Below, piece after piece: positions 29,621 to 63,290 of a DNA stretch of 64,000 nucleotides (the stretch's first letter is position 1; each line of letters starts with the position of its first letter). The stretch covers positions 4,583,177 through 4,647,176 of the forward strand of contig RPFO01000027.1 of the NCBI GenBank assembly GCA_009746045.1. The letters run 5' to 3'. The translations under genes and the position numbers were made by a program. The notes below the pieces were generated by a model. It had not been told where the DNA came from and did not search any database. It saw only the letters and a program-made list of their open reading frames with translations. This stretch comes from Mesostigma viride. Its lineage: Eukaryota > Streptophyta > Mesostigmatophyceae > Mesostigmatales > Mesostigmataceae.

Positions 29621-30450
29621 TCGTTACTAAAACAGGCGTGTCAGATCCGGCACATAACAAAGCGTCGGAGCAAGCTCATGTCCAAAGGAGTATGGAAAAC
29701 AAATGTCAACACATTGCCAACAACTTGACCTCGGCGCATTTAGCATGCCAGCCACAAACTACACGAAATTGTACGAAATTGCTAGGAATCTGACGATGCA
29801 ACCGAAAGAAATGGAGCGCTTCCTGCGGGGAAACTGCCAGAAAAAAAGGCGAAAGGCCGACGTTAATGCAACTGCCTGCGTGGAAATGTTTCATGCATAA
29901 ACTGGCACGCAAGCTCGAACAATAAGAGACATCATCCATTGACCAGGCGAACAAGGAAGGTGCGCCTTCCGTGAATACGTCGAAGGCGACATGCGCAGGC
30001 CTGCGTAGGTTCTTACCTTGAATGCCGGAAATGTAAAAGAAACCGGGAAGCTTCGGCACAAACTCGACAACACCATTAAGTTAGCTTCATAATCGCTCTT
30101 TAGAGCCTACGTTGCCTCACAATAGCTGCCGTAAACCTGCATTAAATTTCATGATCCGCAAGAGAAATTATATCCTGGACCCCCGCGCCCGTAGCCGTTC
30201 GAGAAATTAGCGATATTGCAAACCGTAAACTTTCCGCCATGAAATGAGGTCATCAACTAATCTTCTGCGAAATTCAAGCATTTTTTCTAGCTGTTTACGT
30301 GCCATATCGATTAATATTGCATAAAGGCATGCCGCCATGGCCACCTCCGCGAGGGTTGAGCGGTCCGGGCACACATTATACACCGTACGGACGGTACCGC
30401 GAATTTTTTGGCGCGGAAAATATTCGGCGCGCCACGTCCCTTAAATAAAA
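29621..30450. other. No gene recognised; joint to the right arm of the LTR element
   Basis: Short frames only. The joint between inserted DNA and the LTR element's own sequence lies somewhere before the gag ATG at 30451. Confidence 0.4.
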
Positions 30451-31914
30451 ATGGATCCAGTGGGTGGTAACATGTCGCCTATACCTACCAATACTCCTAC
30501 TATGAGTAATAATAATAATAATAATAACAACCATAACAACAATCGTGGTAACCGACGGGACTCACTTGAAACGGTGCACCATCTCACTCCTCAAGGTAAT
30601 CTTCGTACCTCACCTCCTTCTCCTGTTGCTGGTGGTCGCCGTCGTCCCTCACTTACCCCTCCTACCTATGAACAACGTAACGTATGCAGTCAGATTTAGT
30701 GATGACCCTTCCCTTACCCTGAACCAGGCCCCTGCCCCTCCTGCAACCTTGGCTCAACCCCCAGCAGGTCCTCACTAACTAACAATGTTTAGGCCTCCTT
30801 CCCACCCTGTGCCTTCCATGCCTGCTTTAACACGGGTCGTGCCTCTGCCCCTGTCGGCCTTCTGGGCGCCCTAGTGCAGTTCCCTTTTACCCACCTGCTT
30901 CCTGGTCCTACCCTGAGACGGCCTATGAGGCAGCCCAGGTCCCTACCCGTGTGGCTGATTTAGAAGTTAATAGTGATTTCAGCACCATGCCCCTAGATGA
31001 TAGAAATTATGATCATTTTGCCTACTCCTCTCTTCGTGAGCAATATACTGTCCCCTTCTCTTATGGGCACCAGCCTGAAACGGTGGCCCCTTCTAGACCC
31101 CTACCCAAGACTTTTCCTCTTCCTTCCTTCTATCCCGCTTATGTAGCAGTGGAAGATAGTGGCCCTATGGGAAAAACTGACTCTTCTAATCCCCCTAAGC
31201 CCCCTGCTCTTCCCCTCTTTGCTAACCTTCCCAAGCTGGATGTCAAGTCTACCCCTCAACAGTTTTTCACCTTTATTATGTTGCTTACCCAGAACACAGA
31301 GTCGTGGCAGAATCATAATAGATGGCGTCTCTCTGATGCTGTATTAGTTCCTCACTATCTTACAACCTGCATTACTCCTGAGCTTGCTAACCTCATTCAG
31401 TGTGAGTCTTTGGCCTCTCATGCCTACCCTAACTCTGTAGCAGAATTGTTTAAGCGTTTAGAGAACCATTTAGTCCCTCCTGATTCAGATTGGCAGGATA
31501 GATTAGCCTTTGGTACCTTGCAGCAGGGTACTAAATCATTTAAGGAGTATATGAAAGAGTTTGATGCTCAGATGGTACGAATTAGGGATTTGTCGGGTGC
31601 AGAAGTACGTGCTCGCTTCCTCCAAGGCCTCAGTAGACCTTATATTACGTGAAGTCAAGCGCCAGTTCTCTGCCTACCGTTTTACTGATCTGCCCCTCAA
31701 GCATGTGCGCCAGCATCTCTTGCGTGTAGCAGATTTCTTCACCACCCTTCTCTTCCTACCCGTTCCCGTATTAATAATATTATCCTTACCCCTGAGGAGG
31801 AGAACTCCTATGTAGAAGAATTAGATATCTGTGTTACTGACCTTTCAGCCCTTGATGTCTCTCATATCACATGCTATCATTGTAAGGAAGTAGGTCATCT
31901 TAAACGTGAGTGCC
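30451..31914 (+). pseudogene. Gag, with capsid region and zinc knuckle
   Basis: The N-terminus starts at ATG 30451 (MDPVGGNMSPIPTNTPTMSN, then an Asn run from AAT/AAC repeats). After frame breaks, the longest open piece (30951-31652) holds the retrotransposon gag core: LPKLDVKSTPQQFFTFIM, PHYLTTCITPELANLIQ, FKEYMKEFDAQMVRIRDL, GAEVRARFLQGLSRPY. A CCHC knuckle of form C-x2-C-x4-H-x4-C lies at 31872-31913. Gag forms the particle and the knuckle binds RNA. Stops at 30699 and 31652 and at least two frame changes show decay or sequence error. Confidence 0.85.
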
Positions 31915-32295
31915 CCAAGTTCCTTTCGGGTGCTCCCCCTCATCCCGACGCTCGCCCTCCTCGTACCCCTCAGCGTGCTCCTATTCGTCCTACTTCAGGA
32001 CGCATTCCCTCAGCTACCCCTAGTAGGCTGAATGCTGTGCAGGCAGGACCCCCAGGGTTCCCCTATGATAATCAGGCTCCCGCACCCTCTTCGCTCCCTC
32101 GTGACCCTCCAGCAGTGGCTTTTTCGCCAGGGTCTTCTTCGGGGTTAGTTCCTATGGATTTGGGGGGGAGGGGGAACAGTAGGCCTGTCAGCCGGGGGTA
32201 ACCTGGACAGGTCCTTAGATAGTACCCCAGATAAAAATTTTTGCCTGCCTGTTTTTATAACCTCTGTAGGAGCTGAATCTTCCCTACCACTACGT

Positions 32296-33042
32296 GTGCG
32301 TCCTCTTATGTTCTTGAATGGTGGTTTAACCGTCCCTCACACTGTTGTAGACCCTTTCTTGCATGCTGATGAACTCTTGAATGTCTCTGTGTTGGTAGAT
32401 AGCGGTGCGGCTAGCTCCTTTGTGAGCGAGGCCCTAGTTAGGCGTTTAGGACTAGTCCCTACCCCTCACACCAAACCTGTCACTGTTCATTATGCTGATG
32501 GTCGCACCAGTCATTCCCCGGGTACGGTGTCCCTTCCCCTGGTCATACAAGGACGTACTGTCAACCTGACGGCCACTATAGGCCCTATCACTACCGCTGA
32601 TGTATTACTAGGATTAGATTGGCACCAGGATAATAAGATTACTATTAATTATGATACCATGGTCATTTGGTTTCCAGATAGCTCTTACTGGGTACCGGAA
32701 CGTCATTATAGATTGGAAAATTTATCCTTGGTAGATATTACTCCTCCTACACCTGTTGATCCTCCTGTAAGACCTATACCTGAAGTATTAATGTCCAATG
32801 ATGAGTTGCGTTCTGAACTAAAGGAATATGGATATTTATTATGTATGTTCCTTCAGTTAGAAGTACAGGAGATACCTATCACTAATAATAGTGTGGATAT
32901 AGATATAAACACAGTGGATACAATAGGAGTGGGATTTACTGAAAATGAAATAGTAAGATACATGGCTGTGATAGATTCCTCAAAGTTTTTGAAGAAAAGA
33001 CTCCTTCTTATCCTCCTCCTCGTTCTGTTTTACACCGTGTAG
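32296..33042 (+). pseudogene. Retropepsin-like aspartic protease region
   Basis: The catalytic motif is VLVDSGAASSFVSEALVRRL, with DSGA at 32398-32409, followed by a flap-type block and ADVLLGLDWHQDNKI, the retropepsin LLG-DW block before the second hydrophobic strand. It is followed by a linker toward RT that hits a stop at 33042. It would process Gag-Pol. The ATG at 32296 is internal to the polyprotein. Confidence 0.85.
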
Positions 33043-33188
33043 TTATCAAGGACGGTGCAGTTCCTACGCACTCTCCGATGTATAGAATGGGCCCTACCGA
33101 GTTAAAGGAACTAAAACAGATTTTAGTGTCACTATTAGAAGCAGGATTGATAGAGCCTAGTAACTCCCCTACTCAGCTGGTGTCCTGT

Positions 33189-33845
33189 TAGTTCCTAAGC
33201 CAAATGGCAAGTTTCGCCTAGTTACTGATTATAGGAAGTTGAATGATATTACTGTGAAGTCTAAATACCCTCTACCTCGTATTGATGATATATTTAATAA
33301 GGTTAAAGGTTCCACTTGTTTCACAGTACTGGATTGTGCGGATGGTTTTTGGCAGTTGCGGATAGCTCCTGAGGATTGCCATAAAACCGCCTTTGCTACC
33401 CCTTTTGGTCATTACCAGTTTAGAGTAGCGGCTATGGGACTCTGTAACTCGCCTGCCTCTTTTCAAATGTTAATGAATGAAGTGCTTAGACCTGTTATGG
33501 GAAATTCTCACCTTCCTCAGGTGTCCTCTGATTTAAAGGATCCTTCCTTCTCCTCTGTTTCTTTATCTGAGCATGACCGTTCTTGTGCTCAAGCTTACTT
33601 AGATGATATTCTTATTTACTCTCCTGATTTTGAAACGCACCTACGTGATTTAAAGAAAGTATTAGAAATAATGGCTGAAAATTCTTTGTGGGCGCGCCGT
33701 GCTAAAGTTCGTTCGGGTAGGAGTGTCCCATTTTTAGGGCACGTTCTGTCAGATGCCGGGGTCGCTACCGACCCGGATAAAACTAAGTCAATTCAGGAAT
33801 GGCCTACTCCTACCGACGTTAAAGGTGTACGTAGTTTCTAGGAAT
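33189..33845 (+). pseudogene. Ty3/gypsy reverse transcriptase
   Basis: Begins VPKPNGKFRLVTDYRKLN, then YPLPRIDDIFNKVKGSTCF, LDCADGFWQLRIAPED (first catalytic Asp), FGHYQFRVAAMGLCNSPASF and YLDDILIYSP (YLDD at 33596-33607), then VPFLGHVLSDAGV and IQEWPTPTDVKGVRSF. About 30 extra residues (near 33515-33585) separate GLCNSPASF from YLDD, longer than usual. Stop codons just upstream (33188) and downstream (33841) interrupt the polyprotein. Confidence 0.92.
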
Positions 33846-34019
33846 TGCTTCTTACTATAGGCGTTTTATCCCGCGTTTCGCAACTATAGCAGCCCCTATT
33901 AATCATTTATTAAAGAAGGATATCCCCTTTGTTTGGAGTAGTGAATGTCAGTCGGCTTTTCAGTGCTAAAATCCCTACTCCTTTCCCCTCCTGTACTCAT
34001 CCTACCGGATACTACTAAA

Positions 34020-34477
34020 CCCTTTGTTGTGGCTACAGATGCTAGTAAGTAGCTATAGGTGGCGTCCTTCTCCAGGATCAGGGTCAGGGCTTACAGCCAA
34101 TTGAGTATATCTCTAGGACAATGCTCCCTGCGGAGCGTAACTATCCCGTACACCAGCAGGAACTCTTAGCGGTGGTGTATTGTTGCCACGCGTGGCAGCA
34201 CTTTCTTAAAGGTGCTCAATTTGATGTCTGCCTGAATGAACCCTGTGAGCTAGATCCTTATAGGTTAGTTATCCAAACGGATCACCGTCCCCTTACCCAT
34301 CTTCTCTCCCAACCCAACCTTACCCCTCGGCAAGCGCGCTGGATGGAATTTTTAGCACAGTTTTCCCCTTTTAAACTTCAGTATGTCAAGGGTGTAGATA
34401 ACATAGTACCAGATGCACTCTCTCGTCGTGCAGACTATTCCTTTTCGAGGACCTTGATGTTCTCAATACTACTCTAG
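34020..34477 (+). pseudogene. RNase H of the Ty3/gypsy element
   Basis: VVATDAS carries the first catalytic Asp (about 34030-34050) and is followed by an in-frame stop. Then come AERNYPVHQQELLAVVYCCH with the catalytic Glu, LVIQTDHRPLTHLL with the next Asp, and the tether VKGVDNIVPDALSRR. It would degrade the RNA strand of the hybrid. Confidence 0.9.
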
Positions 34478-34781
34478 TTCCTACTACTATGGGTGTAACC
34501 CCTTATGGTGAACTACCTGATGATGAATCCTATGCCTACCTCTTTCATACAGCTGTTCGCATGCCTGATCTCCTTTCTCACGTAGGACTCTCTCTCCCGT
34601 GTGAGGCCCTTCCCGTGGCCTCGGTGGGGGGGAGGGGAAAAATAAAATTTCTATACCGCTTAGCCATATAGCGACTAGGTCAGGAAAGTCTTATGAAAAC
34701 GTAGTCCCTCTAGGACCTCCCCTTCTCTTTGGCAAGGCGGTAGGAGATCTCTTTAAACCTGTTCTGGATACCTCTGTAGCG

Positions 34782-36252
34782 ATGCCTACCTCTGATCTTG
34801 AACGCCTTATTAGTAGATTTACGGCCACTGAGCCGGAAGCATTAGCTGCCATTGCTGCACATCCCCAACAATTAGGCAAGCACCCTTGTAAATTTGTAGG
34901 TGGGTTTTTATATGTGCAGATAGCAGATTCTCCCCCTCAATGGCGCCTGTATGTCCCTCCTATCTGTCGCTCCTCCTTGCTCTTTGAGTTGCATGACTTA
35001 GCTGCTCATCAGGGTGGTAAACGGGTACGGGACCTAGTAGCCCGCTCTTATTACTGGCCTTCCCTTTATAAGGATGTAGATGAGTATGTTAGAACTTGTC
35101 AATCTTGCCAGGAATGAAACCCAATAACGTAGGACAGATAGCAGAACCTAGGACCTTGCCTGACCCCATCATGCCTGGGATTCTATCATGATGGATTTTG
35201 TAGGACCTTTTAGAAAGAATGATAGGGGCAATGCCCAAATCCTTGTGTTCATAGATCGTTTTACTCGTATGTGCCATCTCGTGCCGTGTCCTTTAGAACT
35301 CACAGCACGTGATTGCGCACGCCTATACCTCAATAATGTATACAGATATCATGGTTTGAGTAGGCAGTTTATTAGTGATAAGGATAAGTTATTTACCTCA
35401 GATTTTTGGCAGCAGTTTTTCGCTGCCATCGGTACCAAGGTTACCTACGGTACTGCCTACCACTCCTCCTCCTCTCATTTAGTAGAGCGTCTTAATAGGG
35501 TAGTAGAAGAAGCGCTTAGGCACTATGTTAATGGCTCGGGAAGTGATTGGGAGGATTATTTATGTTTGGTAGAGTTCTCCCTCAACAATTGTCCCCAAGC
35601 TGCGCATGGATATACGCCCTTCTTCTAGATACTGGTAGACAGCCCTTACCCCTACCTCTCTCTTAGCTAGTCCTCTACGGGACAAGGATGATGTGTCCCG
35701 AGATACTGTAGAAGGTGTACAGTCCTTACTAGATAGAATGAAAACTGCTCATGACCACGCGATCTCAGGGTACCAAAAAGCTCAGTCTAAGTACCTTGCT
35801 AGGTTGCGTGCCTCCTTAGATAGAAGAGCACCTGAGATAGAAATAGGAGATCTAGTATTAGTAGAAGGCCCCCGTGTTGGCCGTTTTGCTCATAAGTTTG
35901 AAGCAGAACTTAAGGTCAAACTTAGGCCCGCCTTCTTAGGACCCTTCCATGTGTTGTCTAGAGTAGGAAATTTCTTATATAAAGTCGATATCCCTACCTC
36001 TTGGCAACACATTCAAACACCTTCCATAGGAGCCAGCTGAAACTGTACCACCCTAGTACGTTCGCTGGTAGGAGCTAGCGCCTGCCCCTTTAGAGCATAA
36101 CCCTGACACTGGGGAAGTAGAAGACGAAGTAGAAAGCATCGTGGCCCATAGAGATATCAAAAAGGGCCGCGGTACCCAGCGTCAGTATAAAGTGAAGTGG
36201 ATGTATGCTCGTAGTGAAGTAGATAAGGTTGGTATACGGAGAGTGAGCTAGA
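34782..36252 (+). pseudogene. Integrase with C-terminal chromodomain-like segment
   Basis: Zinc-binding N-terminus (LHDLAAHQGGKRVRDLVARS, then YWP and CQSCQ; 34990-35110). Catalytic core (35188-35628): DFVGPF, FIDRFTRM, ISDKDKLF and the Glu-bearing VERLNR block. The usual HPQTDGQ reads HSSSSHL. The C-terminal domain (35693-36040) has KLRPAFLGPFHVLSRVG. At 36088-36252, in another frame, DEVESIVAHRDIKKGRGTQR then QYKVKW matches the front of a chromodomain, ending in an atypical tail before a TAG. In chromoviruses this targets integration to modified chromatin. Confidence 0.85.
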
Positions 36253-39028
36253 TGGGTGTAGTCGCCTGCTGCAGGAATATAAAACCCTGCACAAGCTCTA
36301 GTTGTAGGCTTCTCCTCTCTTATGTTATGTCTGCTGTCGACGGGTGGTTGGTTGTCCCCTCCCCTCCGCAGCCGTCATGTCAGAGCCTACCCCTCCGGCT
36401 GAGAGCCCGCTGCCGTCCCTGCCCCTACCGGACCCTGAGCTGTACTTCGAGGCCCTTCCGGGCCGTTGGGTGTCACGGTCCAGTTTCCGGGTGGCGTCGT
36501 GCATCCGGCCCTCCAGGCCCAGCATGCGGGTTTAGTCAGGGCGGCTCTCTTCGGGGTCACGTGGTACGGTCCTCCCCTGCTGAACCGCATCAGCTTGTTT
36601 TGCACGGGTTCGACGATGCCGGCCACTGTTTGCTAGAATGTGGCTCCAGCTGTCCAGCCTGGGACAGATAGCTGCGGTTCTCCAGTGCCCCAGGGTGTTT
36701 TCCTACCTTTCTACCCCTGTGGGCCGCTCCTGCCTACGGGATGTGTTCCCCTGGCTTCCGGCCGAGGGTGATGCGGAAATGATGAGAACCCCTGCGACCT
36801 TTACGGGCCGTAGAGTTCATGGAGATAGCAGACCAGAAGCGGGCGTAGGATTGGGCGACCCTACCCTACGGACGCGCCGGTAGAGGCACAGTATTCCCTG
36901 AGTATTCGGCCTCCCCTGCGGCGTCCTCCTCTTCAGTGTCGGCGCCTTCCCCTGTCCCGTCTTCACCGAGGTCGGTCCTGTGCGCATCGGTGGAGCCTAC
37001 CCCTTCGGGCTCTGGTCGTGAGCCTGATCCTCTTGCGGCGACAGTTTCTGCGATGCAGGCGCAGATCCAGTCCCTGACGGCGGCCTTCGGGGCCTTCATG
37101 GCGGCCCAGGCGCACGCTCCAGCCACGCCAGGTGGGGTGTCTGTTGCAGCTGTGCCCCCTTCCCCTTCGGTCGCCTCGACGTCTACGGGTCCGTCCGTGT
37201 CGCGCGAGCCCTCGGCGGCTGCGGTTCCCTCTGTGCTGCGGCTCCTACGCCTTCGGCTACCGCTGCGCCTGCTACTGACGTACCTGCGCCTCGGCGCGAG
37301 TCCGCCGTCCCAGTGGCGCGCCCGCCGCCCACCACGTCAGCGCCGCCCTCGCGGGGTTTCTTCAGCGACCCGGGCGGTCTTCCCAGGCTTTGGGAGGGCG
37401 GTCCTCCGCAGAGGATCCCGGTGCCTGACTGGAGCTTGGACGGTAACCAGTCGTATGCCGGATTGCCTGTCCCCACGGGCCCTATTTTCAACATGTGGCC
37501 TGGTGGTGCTCCCCCCCAGAGACCGGCGCGCCAGTTGCGGAGGCGGGTCCGTCGCGACCCCCTGCGGCATCGGGTCCGACGCGGCCCCCTGTTGTACCGG
37601 CGCCTCTGCGCCTGTGCCGGTTCCTACCCCTTCGTCGGCCCCTGTCCCTTCGGCCCCGCGGTCTTTGGCTGCGGTTGTTCGGTCCAGTGGCTCTGACCCG
37701 CGCGCCACCCGCGCTGCCGATTCCCTTCGGGAGTTGTCAGAGGGCGATCGGGATCGGGCCCCTTCTGTGGTGCATGCGACTCCGGAGTCGCGCGACACGC
37801 CTGTCTTTGGGTATGGTATGTCTGCGCTCGCTTGCCGCCAGTGTGACCTGCCGCGCGCCTCCGCCGAGCTTGCCATTTCGCCCATGTCCTACGGGTTCTC
37901 CCAGGTGTGTCGGGCGCCGCGGGACCGTGGCCTACCAGTTGAGACTGATCGGCCTCCTTTCGACATGGTTATTTTAGCTGATCCGGTGTTCCAGGGTGAG
38001 ATCCTGGTTCGGCGCGTCCTGTATCGCTGGGCTAGGCGCCACAATGACTTGGACACCTACGGCGGGTTCCAGTGGGCTTACCCTCCGCCTCTGGGCATTA
38101 TGGCCTCAGATGCCCTTACGGTAGAGTTTCCTGCGGTGCCGGGTGCCACGTACAGCACGGTCCTTCAGCCCATCCTAGAGTGGGATGCCCGTCGTCCAGC
38201 GCCCATCCCGGGCCAGGGTTTGGACTCTCGGGGTCATCCTCCTCCCCGGGCTAGCGACTACCTCGAGACGTTCGGGTCGCGACAGTGTGCCCGCGGTGGC
38301 GCTCCCGTGAGATTCGGCATATCCGGTTGTGGCCGTCCAACGTGGAGCCCCTGGTAGATCTGTTTTTCCCGACGGGTATGCGCCCTCGGATCCGGTACCA
38401 TCGCCTGCTCCTGCGGGCTCTCTGCCTGATCGCGGTAGAGCCTTTCCTACGCCTCTTTGCCTGTGGTTTCCTGGACTGGGCCCGGGGCCAGGTCGTTCTT
38501 ACGCAGCATAGGTATTACTGGGCCTTCCTGGGTCTTTTTCCTGACGGCGTGTGGGCCGATGTTTTCCTCACTGTAGATAGGCACGACAATGCTGAGGATG
38601 TGTCTCACTACCAGGCGTACCTGGATGTCCTGCTGGCCTCCCGTGGTACCTACCAGACGGATGGCCATTAGATAGAGGGCCTTAGGCCCGACCTGAGGGT
38701 GTTGTCCCTCCGGTATATAGAGTCGCCCTCACGTTCTGGCCAGTTGACTGGTCGTTCTTGGTCCTTGGTGCTGATTTGTTTACTCTGTGTGTCCTGCCCA
38801 GTGCCGTTCCCCCCGGCAAGGACTTTGTTCCAGGCAGTTAGGGGAACCTACCACCAGGCTTGGTGCTGGCTAACCCTACACCTCCCGGCGTGGTGGTGGA
38901 GACCGTGTGAACTATTGGTGCTTTGTATCTTGGATGGCCTGCCGACTGTGTTGGTGTGTGCTGGGTGCATTAGGTTTCCTACCCCTTGTTTTCCTCCCTG
39001 TGCGTAGGGAGAGGGCTCCCTACCTTTG
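36253..39028 (+). pseudogene. GC-rich accessory region between integrase and 3' LTR
   Basis: About 2.8 kb, clearly more GC-rich than the pol region. Frame-broken coding segments include MSEPTPPAESPLPSLPLPDP from 36377, VTVQFPGGVVHPALQAQHAG, then a Ser/Pro-rich stretch with a helical AATVSAMQAQIQSLTAAFGA block (37030-37100), and near 37960-38240 FDMVILADPVFQGEILVRRV, TYGGFQWAYPPPLGIMASD and VLQPILEWDARRPAP, then LLLRALCLIAVEPFLRLFAC (38390-38460). I do not recognise the protein. It may be an accessory element gene or captured host DNA. Confidence 0.55.
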
Positions 39029-39040
39029 TGGGGGGGGAGG
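39029..39040 (+). promoter_or_regulatory. Polypurine tract
   Basis: TGGGGGGGGAGG directly before the 3' LTR, the usual primer for plus-strand DNA. Confidence 0.85.
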
Positions 39041-39611
39041 TGTTACGTCGCGTAACAATTCGTTGTAGTTACGGACGTAAATTAGGTCTTTTGCCTCGGT
39101 TGTCCCTAGGTTTACGTTTAGCTCCTACCGGGACATTATTGTCCTCGTAACAGTACTGTGGTACATTGGGTGCCGTTGGGCGCCGCGCCGCGTACTTTAC
39201 TAGTGGTCCTGATCCTGTGGTAGAATGTAGTGGACCAGCGTGCATCAGTAGATGTAGTGGACCAGCGTGCATCTGTAGGCGAGGGCCATGTCGGCCCGAG
39301 CGTGTTGGACCGTTGGTGACCATTTATGCGCGTTCTACCCCTTGTGTGTGCACTCGGCGTGTGTTAAATGAATTAACACATTTAGGCTTGGGTCACGGCA
39401 GTGTAGTTGTGTTTCCTTCCTCTATTCCTGGAGTAAACGGGTTTTGATAAATGGTTGTATGGCGTATTATAGTAACACTACGTTAATGCATTGAGATCAG
39501 CTCCGTCACGTTCGTCTTTCGCCAGAGGGTTGAGTAGAGGAGGCCTGACCAGTTTAGGTAGTATCAGGCCCATTAGAGGTAGAGGTGGAGGTAGATATCC
39601 GCGGCGTAACA
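39041..39611 (+). repeat. 3' LTR
   Basis: 571 bp, TGTTACG...CGTAACA. It is collinear with the 5' LTR except for two single-base gaps and a few substitutions. Confidence 0.93.
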
Positions 39612-39616
39612 GTAAG
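39612..39616. repeat. LTR element target-site duplication, right
   Basis: GTAAG, matching 6712-6716. Confidence 0.93.
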
Positions 39617-39858
39617 CTATCTAGGTCCTAATTACAGGGGTGTGGGCACCGCGGCCCGAATCGCTATGAATGCCATACGCGGTCACACCCGGAGCCCCCA
39701 CAGACTTGGGGGTGGTCTCCTTCATCACTACTTGCCATCTATCCTTGCGTACCATCTGCCTCCATATTACAGACAAACCAGGAGGCTGCCCGGGTGTGAG
39801 CCCGTCACGTCTAGTGTAGCACATGTCCATGCCGAGTCTATCACGAAAAGTCCACGGG
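39617..39858 (-). mobile_element. LINE copy C, part right of the LTR element
   Basis: Continues the LINE 3' UTR (compare 694-1190), with a deletion of about 245 bp relative to copy A between CCTTGCGTACC and ATCTGCCTCC. It ends at a simple-repeat tract. Confidence 0.88.
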
Positions 39859-39967
39859 TTCAAATTCAAATATTCAAATTCAAATTCAAATTCAAATTCA
39901 AATTCAAATTCAAATTCAAATTCAAATTCAAATTCAAATTCGAATTCAAATTCAAATTCAAATTCAA
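39859..39967. repeat. (AAATTC)n microsatellite
   Basis: About 18 units of CAAATT. A degenerate tract of the same unit follows LINE copy B at 6549-6632. Confidence 0.97.
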
Positions 39968-40510
39968 TCCGGACTGCCTAAGGATCCGACTTAGTTGTGT
40001 TGAAGGAGGATCACTTATATACTCAACTTCGCCGTCAAATCTCATGGACCGGGTTTGGAAACAACCCCCGAACGCCGAAGATGAAGATCCAACGGAGCAA
40101 ACAACATCACGACCGACGCGGCACCAAATCGCCTCGGTTCCTTGTTTGCGAGCCATTTTACAACATCGCGCCGCGTCGCGTACCCGAGCCCTTTTCCGGC
40201 CACGTAGCGCGAGATGTACACACGCCGATTTTCAGACCGGGAATTCCGTCCAACGCACAACCAGTCCAGAAACGTCCAACGCCAGCTGGACAGAGCGCCG
40301 CGTCGCATCCCGCGCCCTTATTGGTTGCCTTTCCGCTGTTCCGCGGACCCGCGACCTTCCTTTCGCCTAGCTTTGAAAGAACAAAGAAAGCGCGAAATTT
40401 TGAAATTGGAAATGGAAACCTGATACAAAGCCATTTCTTCACCGACATGCACAGCACTGTTCCCTTTCCACTGAGGACTTATGCTCACGTGACGCAGTCA
40501 CGTGTATATT
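39968..40510 (+). repeat. Unassigned sequence ending in a LINE 3' hairpin
   Basis: Positions 40473-40504 match the LINE family 3' end in plus orientation (CTGAGGACTTATGCT then the 19-mer hairpin at 40486-40504), followed by a short TATATTAATG tail. The 500 bp before it match no other part of the window, and no gene is recognised. Confidence 0.6.
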
Positions 40511-41369
40511 AATGCAGCACTGCGCATCAACAACACAGGGACTTCTCATCATGGATATTTCGGGAGCAAGATGCGGGTTCATGTCCTGACAACTTGCCAC
40601 AGAGTCCAAGGAATCCCCGCAGCCATCGGCTCTCAAAGAAGATGATGGGCATTCGCTCATGGCTAAGTGACCTCAACCCTCCGTACGGGCCACTGTTGCG
40701 AGGATAAGCCTACCGGCATGCATCATGCAACCCTGTCCTCCTCACGCGACCTTCATGTCGGCTTCATGTCGGCTTCATGTCGGCTTCATGTCGGCTTCAT
40801 GTCGGCTCCATGTCGGCTTCATGTCTTGTTTCTCGCTGGGTCAGCTTCAAGAATAGGAACCTCACGTGACCTTCATGCCGGCCTCATGTCGTGTTTGTTG
40901 CTACTAAGTCAGCCTCAAGCATCGGAGCCTCATGTGACCTTCGCGTCGGTCATGCTTTACATCATGCCCCCCCTCTCATAAACTTCAAAGAAGCTTCATA
41001 TAAGCTTCATATATGGGGTGCTTCATGTGAGCAACCTATCGAGCAGGGGGCTCTTCTCACACGCTTGATACTGGCTGCGCGTCAGCTTTGTGCCAGCATC
41101 AAATGTTCGTGGCCCTCTTATCTGAGCTTCATGCCCCAAGCACACGCGACACATGAGCCGCATGTGAAGCAGCTGCGCCACGTGCGAGACATGTCGGATA
41201 GCTGCCTCATGTGCACGTCCACACCATGCCCCCGGCTTGTGTGAGCTTCACATCCGGTTCATCTCATAACGTATGGGGCTTCATGTGCGCTTCATGTCGG
41301 CGACGTGTGTTCACATTGGACCTTTCTACGTGCGCGTCATGTCGGCATCGTCTGCTCGTGGCGCTCTTT
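40511..41369. other. Intergenic or 3' flanking region with CTTCATGTCGG repeats
   Basis: The 11-mer GCTTCATGTCG repeats in tandem at 40751-40825 and recurs singly through 41400. The region lies just beyond the stop codon of the spliced gene, so part may be its 3' UTR. No poly(A) signal was identified. Confidence 0.5.
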
Positions 41370-63175
<21,806 letters not shown>

Positions 63176-63177
63176 CT

Positions 63178-63290
63178 GCGGTACGACAGGGTCACAGTGT
63201 GGGTCACAGTGTGGGTCACGGTATGGGCCGCAGTATGGGTCAAAGCATGGGTCGCAGTATGGGTAAAGGTAAGAATTGAGCATTAAGAAG
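63178..63290. repeat. GGGTCACAGTGT short repeats beside exon 1
   Basis: Eight or so GTATGGGTC/GTGTGGGTC units start right at the acceptor of exon 1. Confidence 0.85.

Larger units (their letters stand above)
6717..39611 (+). mobile_element. Ty3/gypsy chromodomain-type LTR retrotransposon with nested insertions
   Basis: One insertion event is shown by matching LTRs (6717-7289 and 39041-39611), TG...CA ends, a perfect GTAAG target duplication, and LINE copy C reading across it. The element's own arms are the left arm from 7290 (PBS, leader, hybrid-binding ORF) and the right arm from about 30440 (gag to chromodomain, accessory region, polypurine tract). Over 20 kb of later DNA lies between. The RT (YLDD), RNase H and integrase order RT-RH-IN makes it Ty3/gypsy. 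Stops and frameshifts in gag-pol suggest it is dead, although some may be sequencing errors. Confidence 0.88.
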
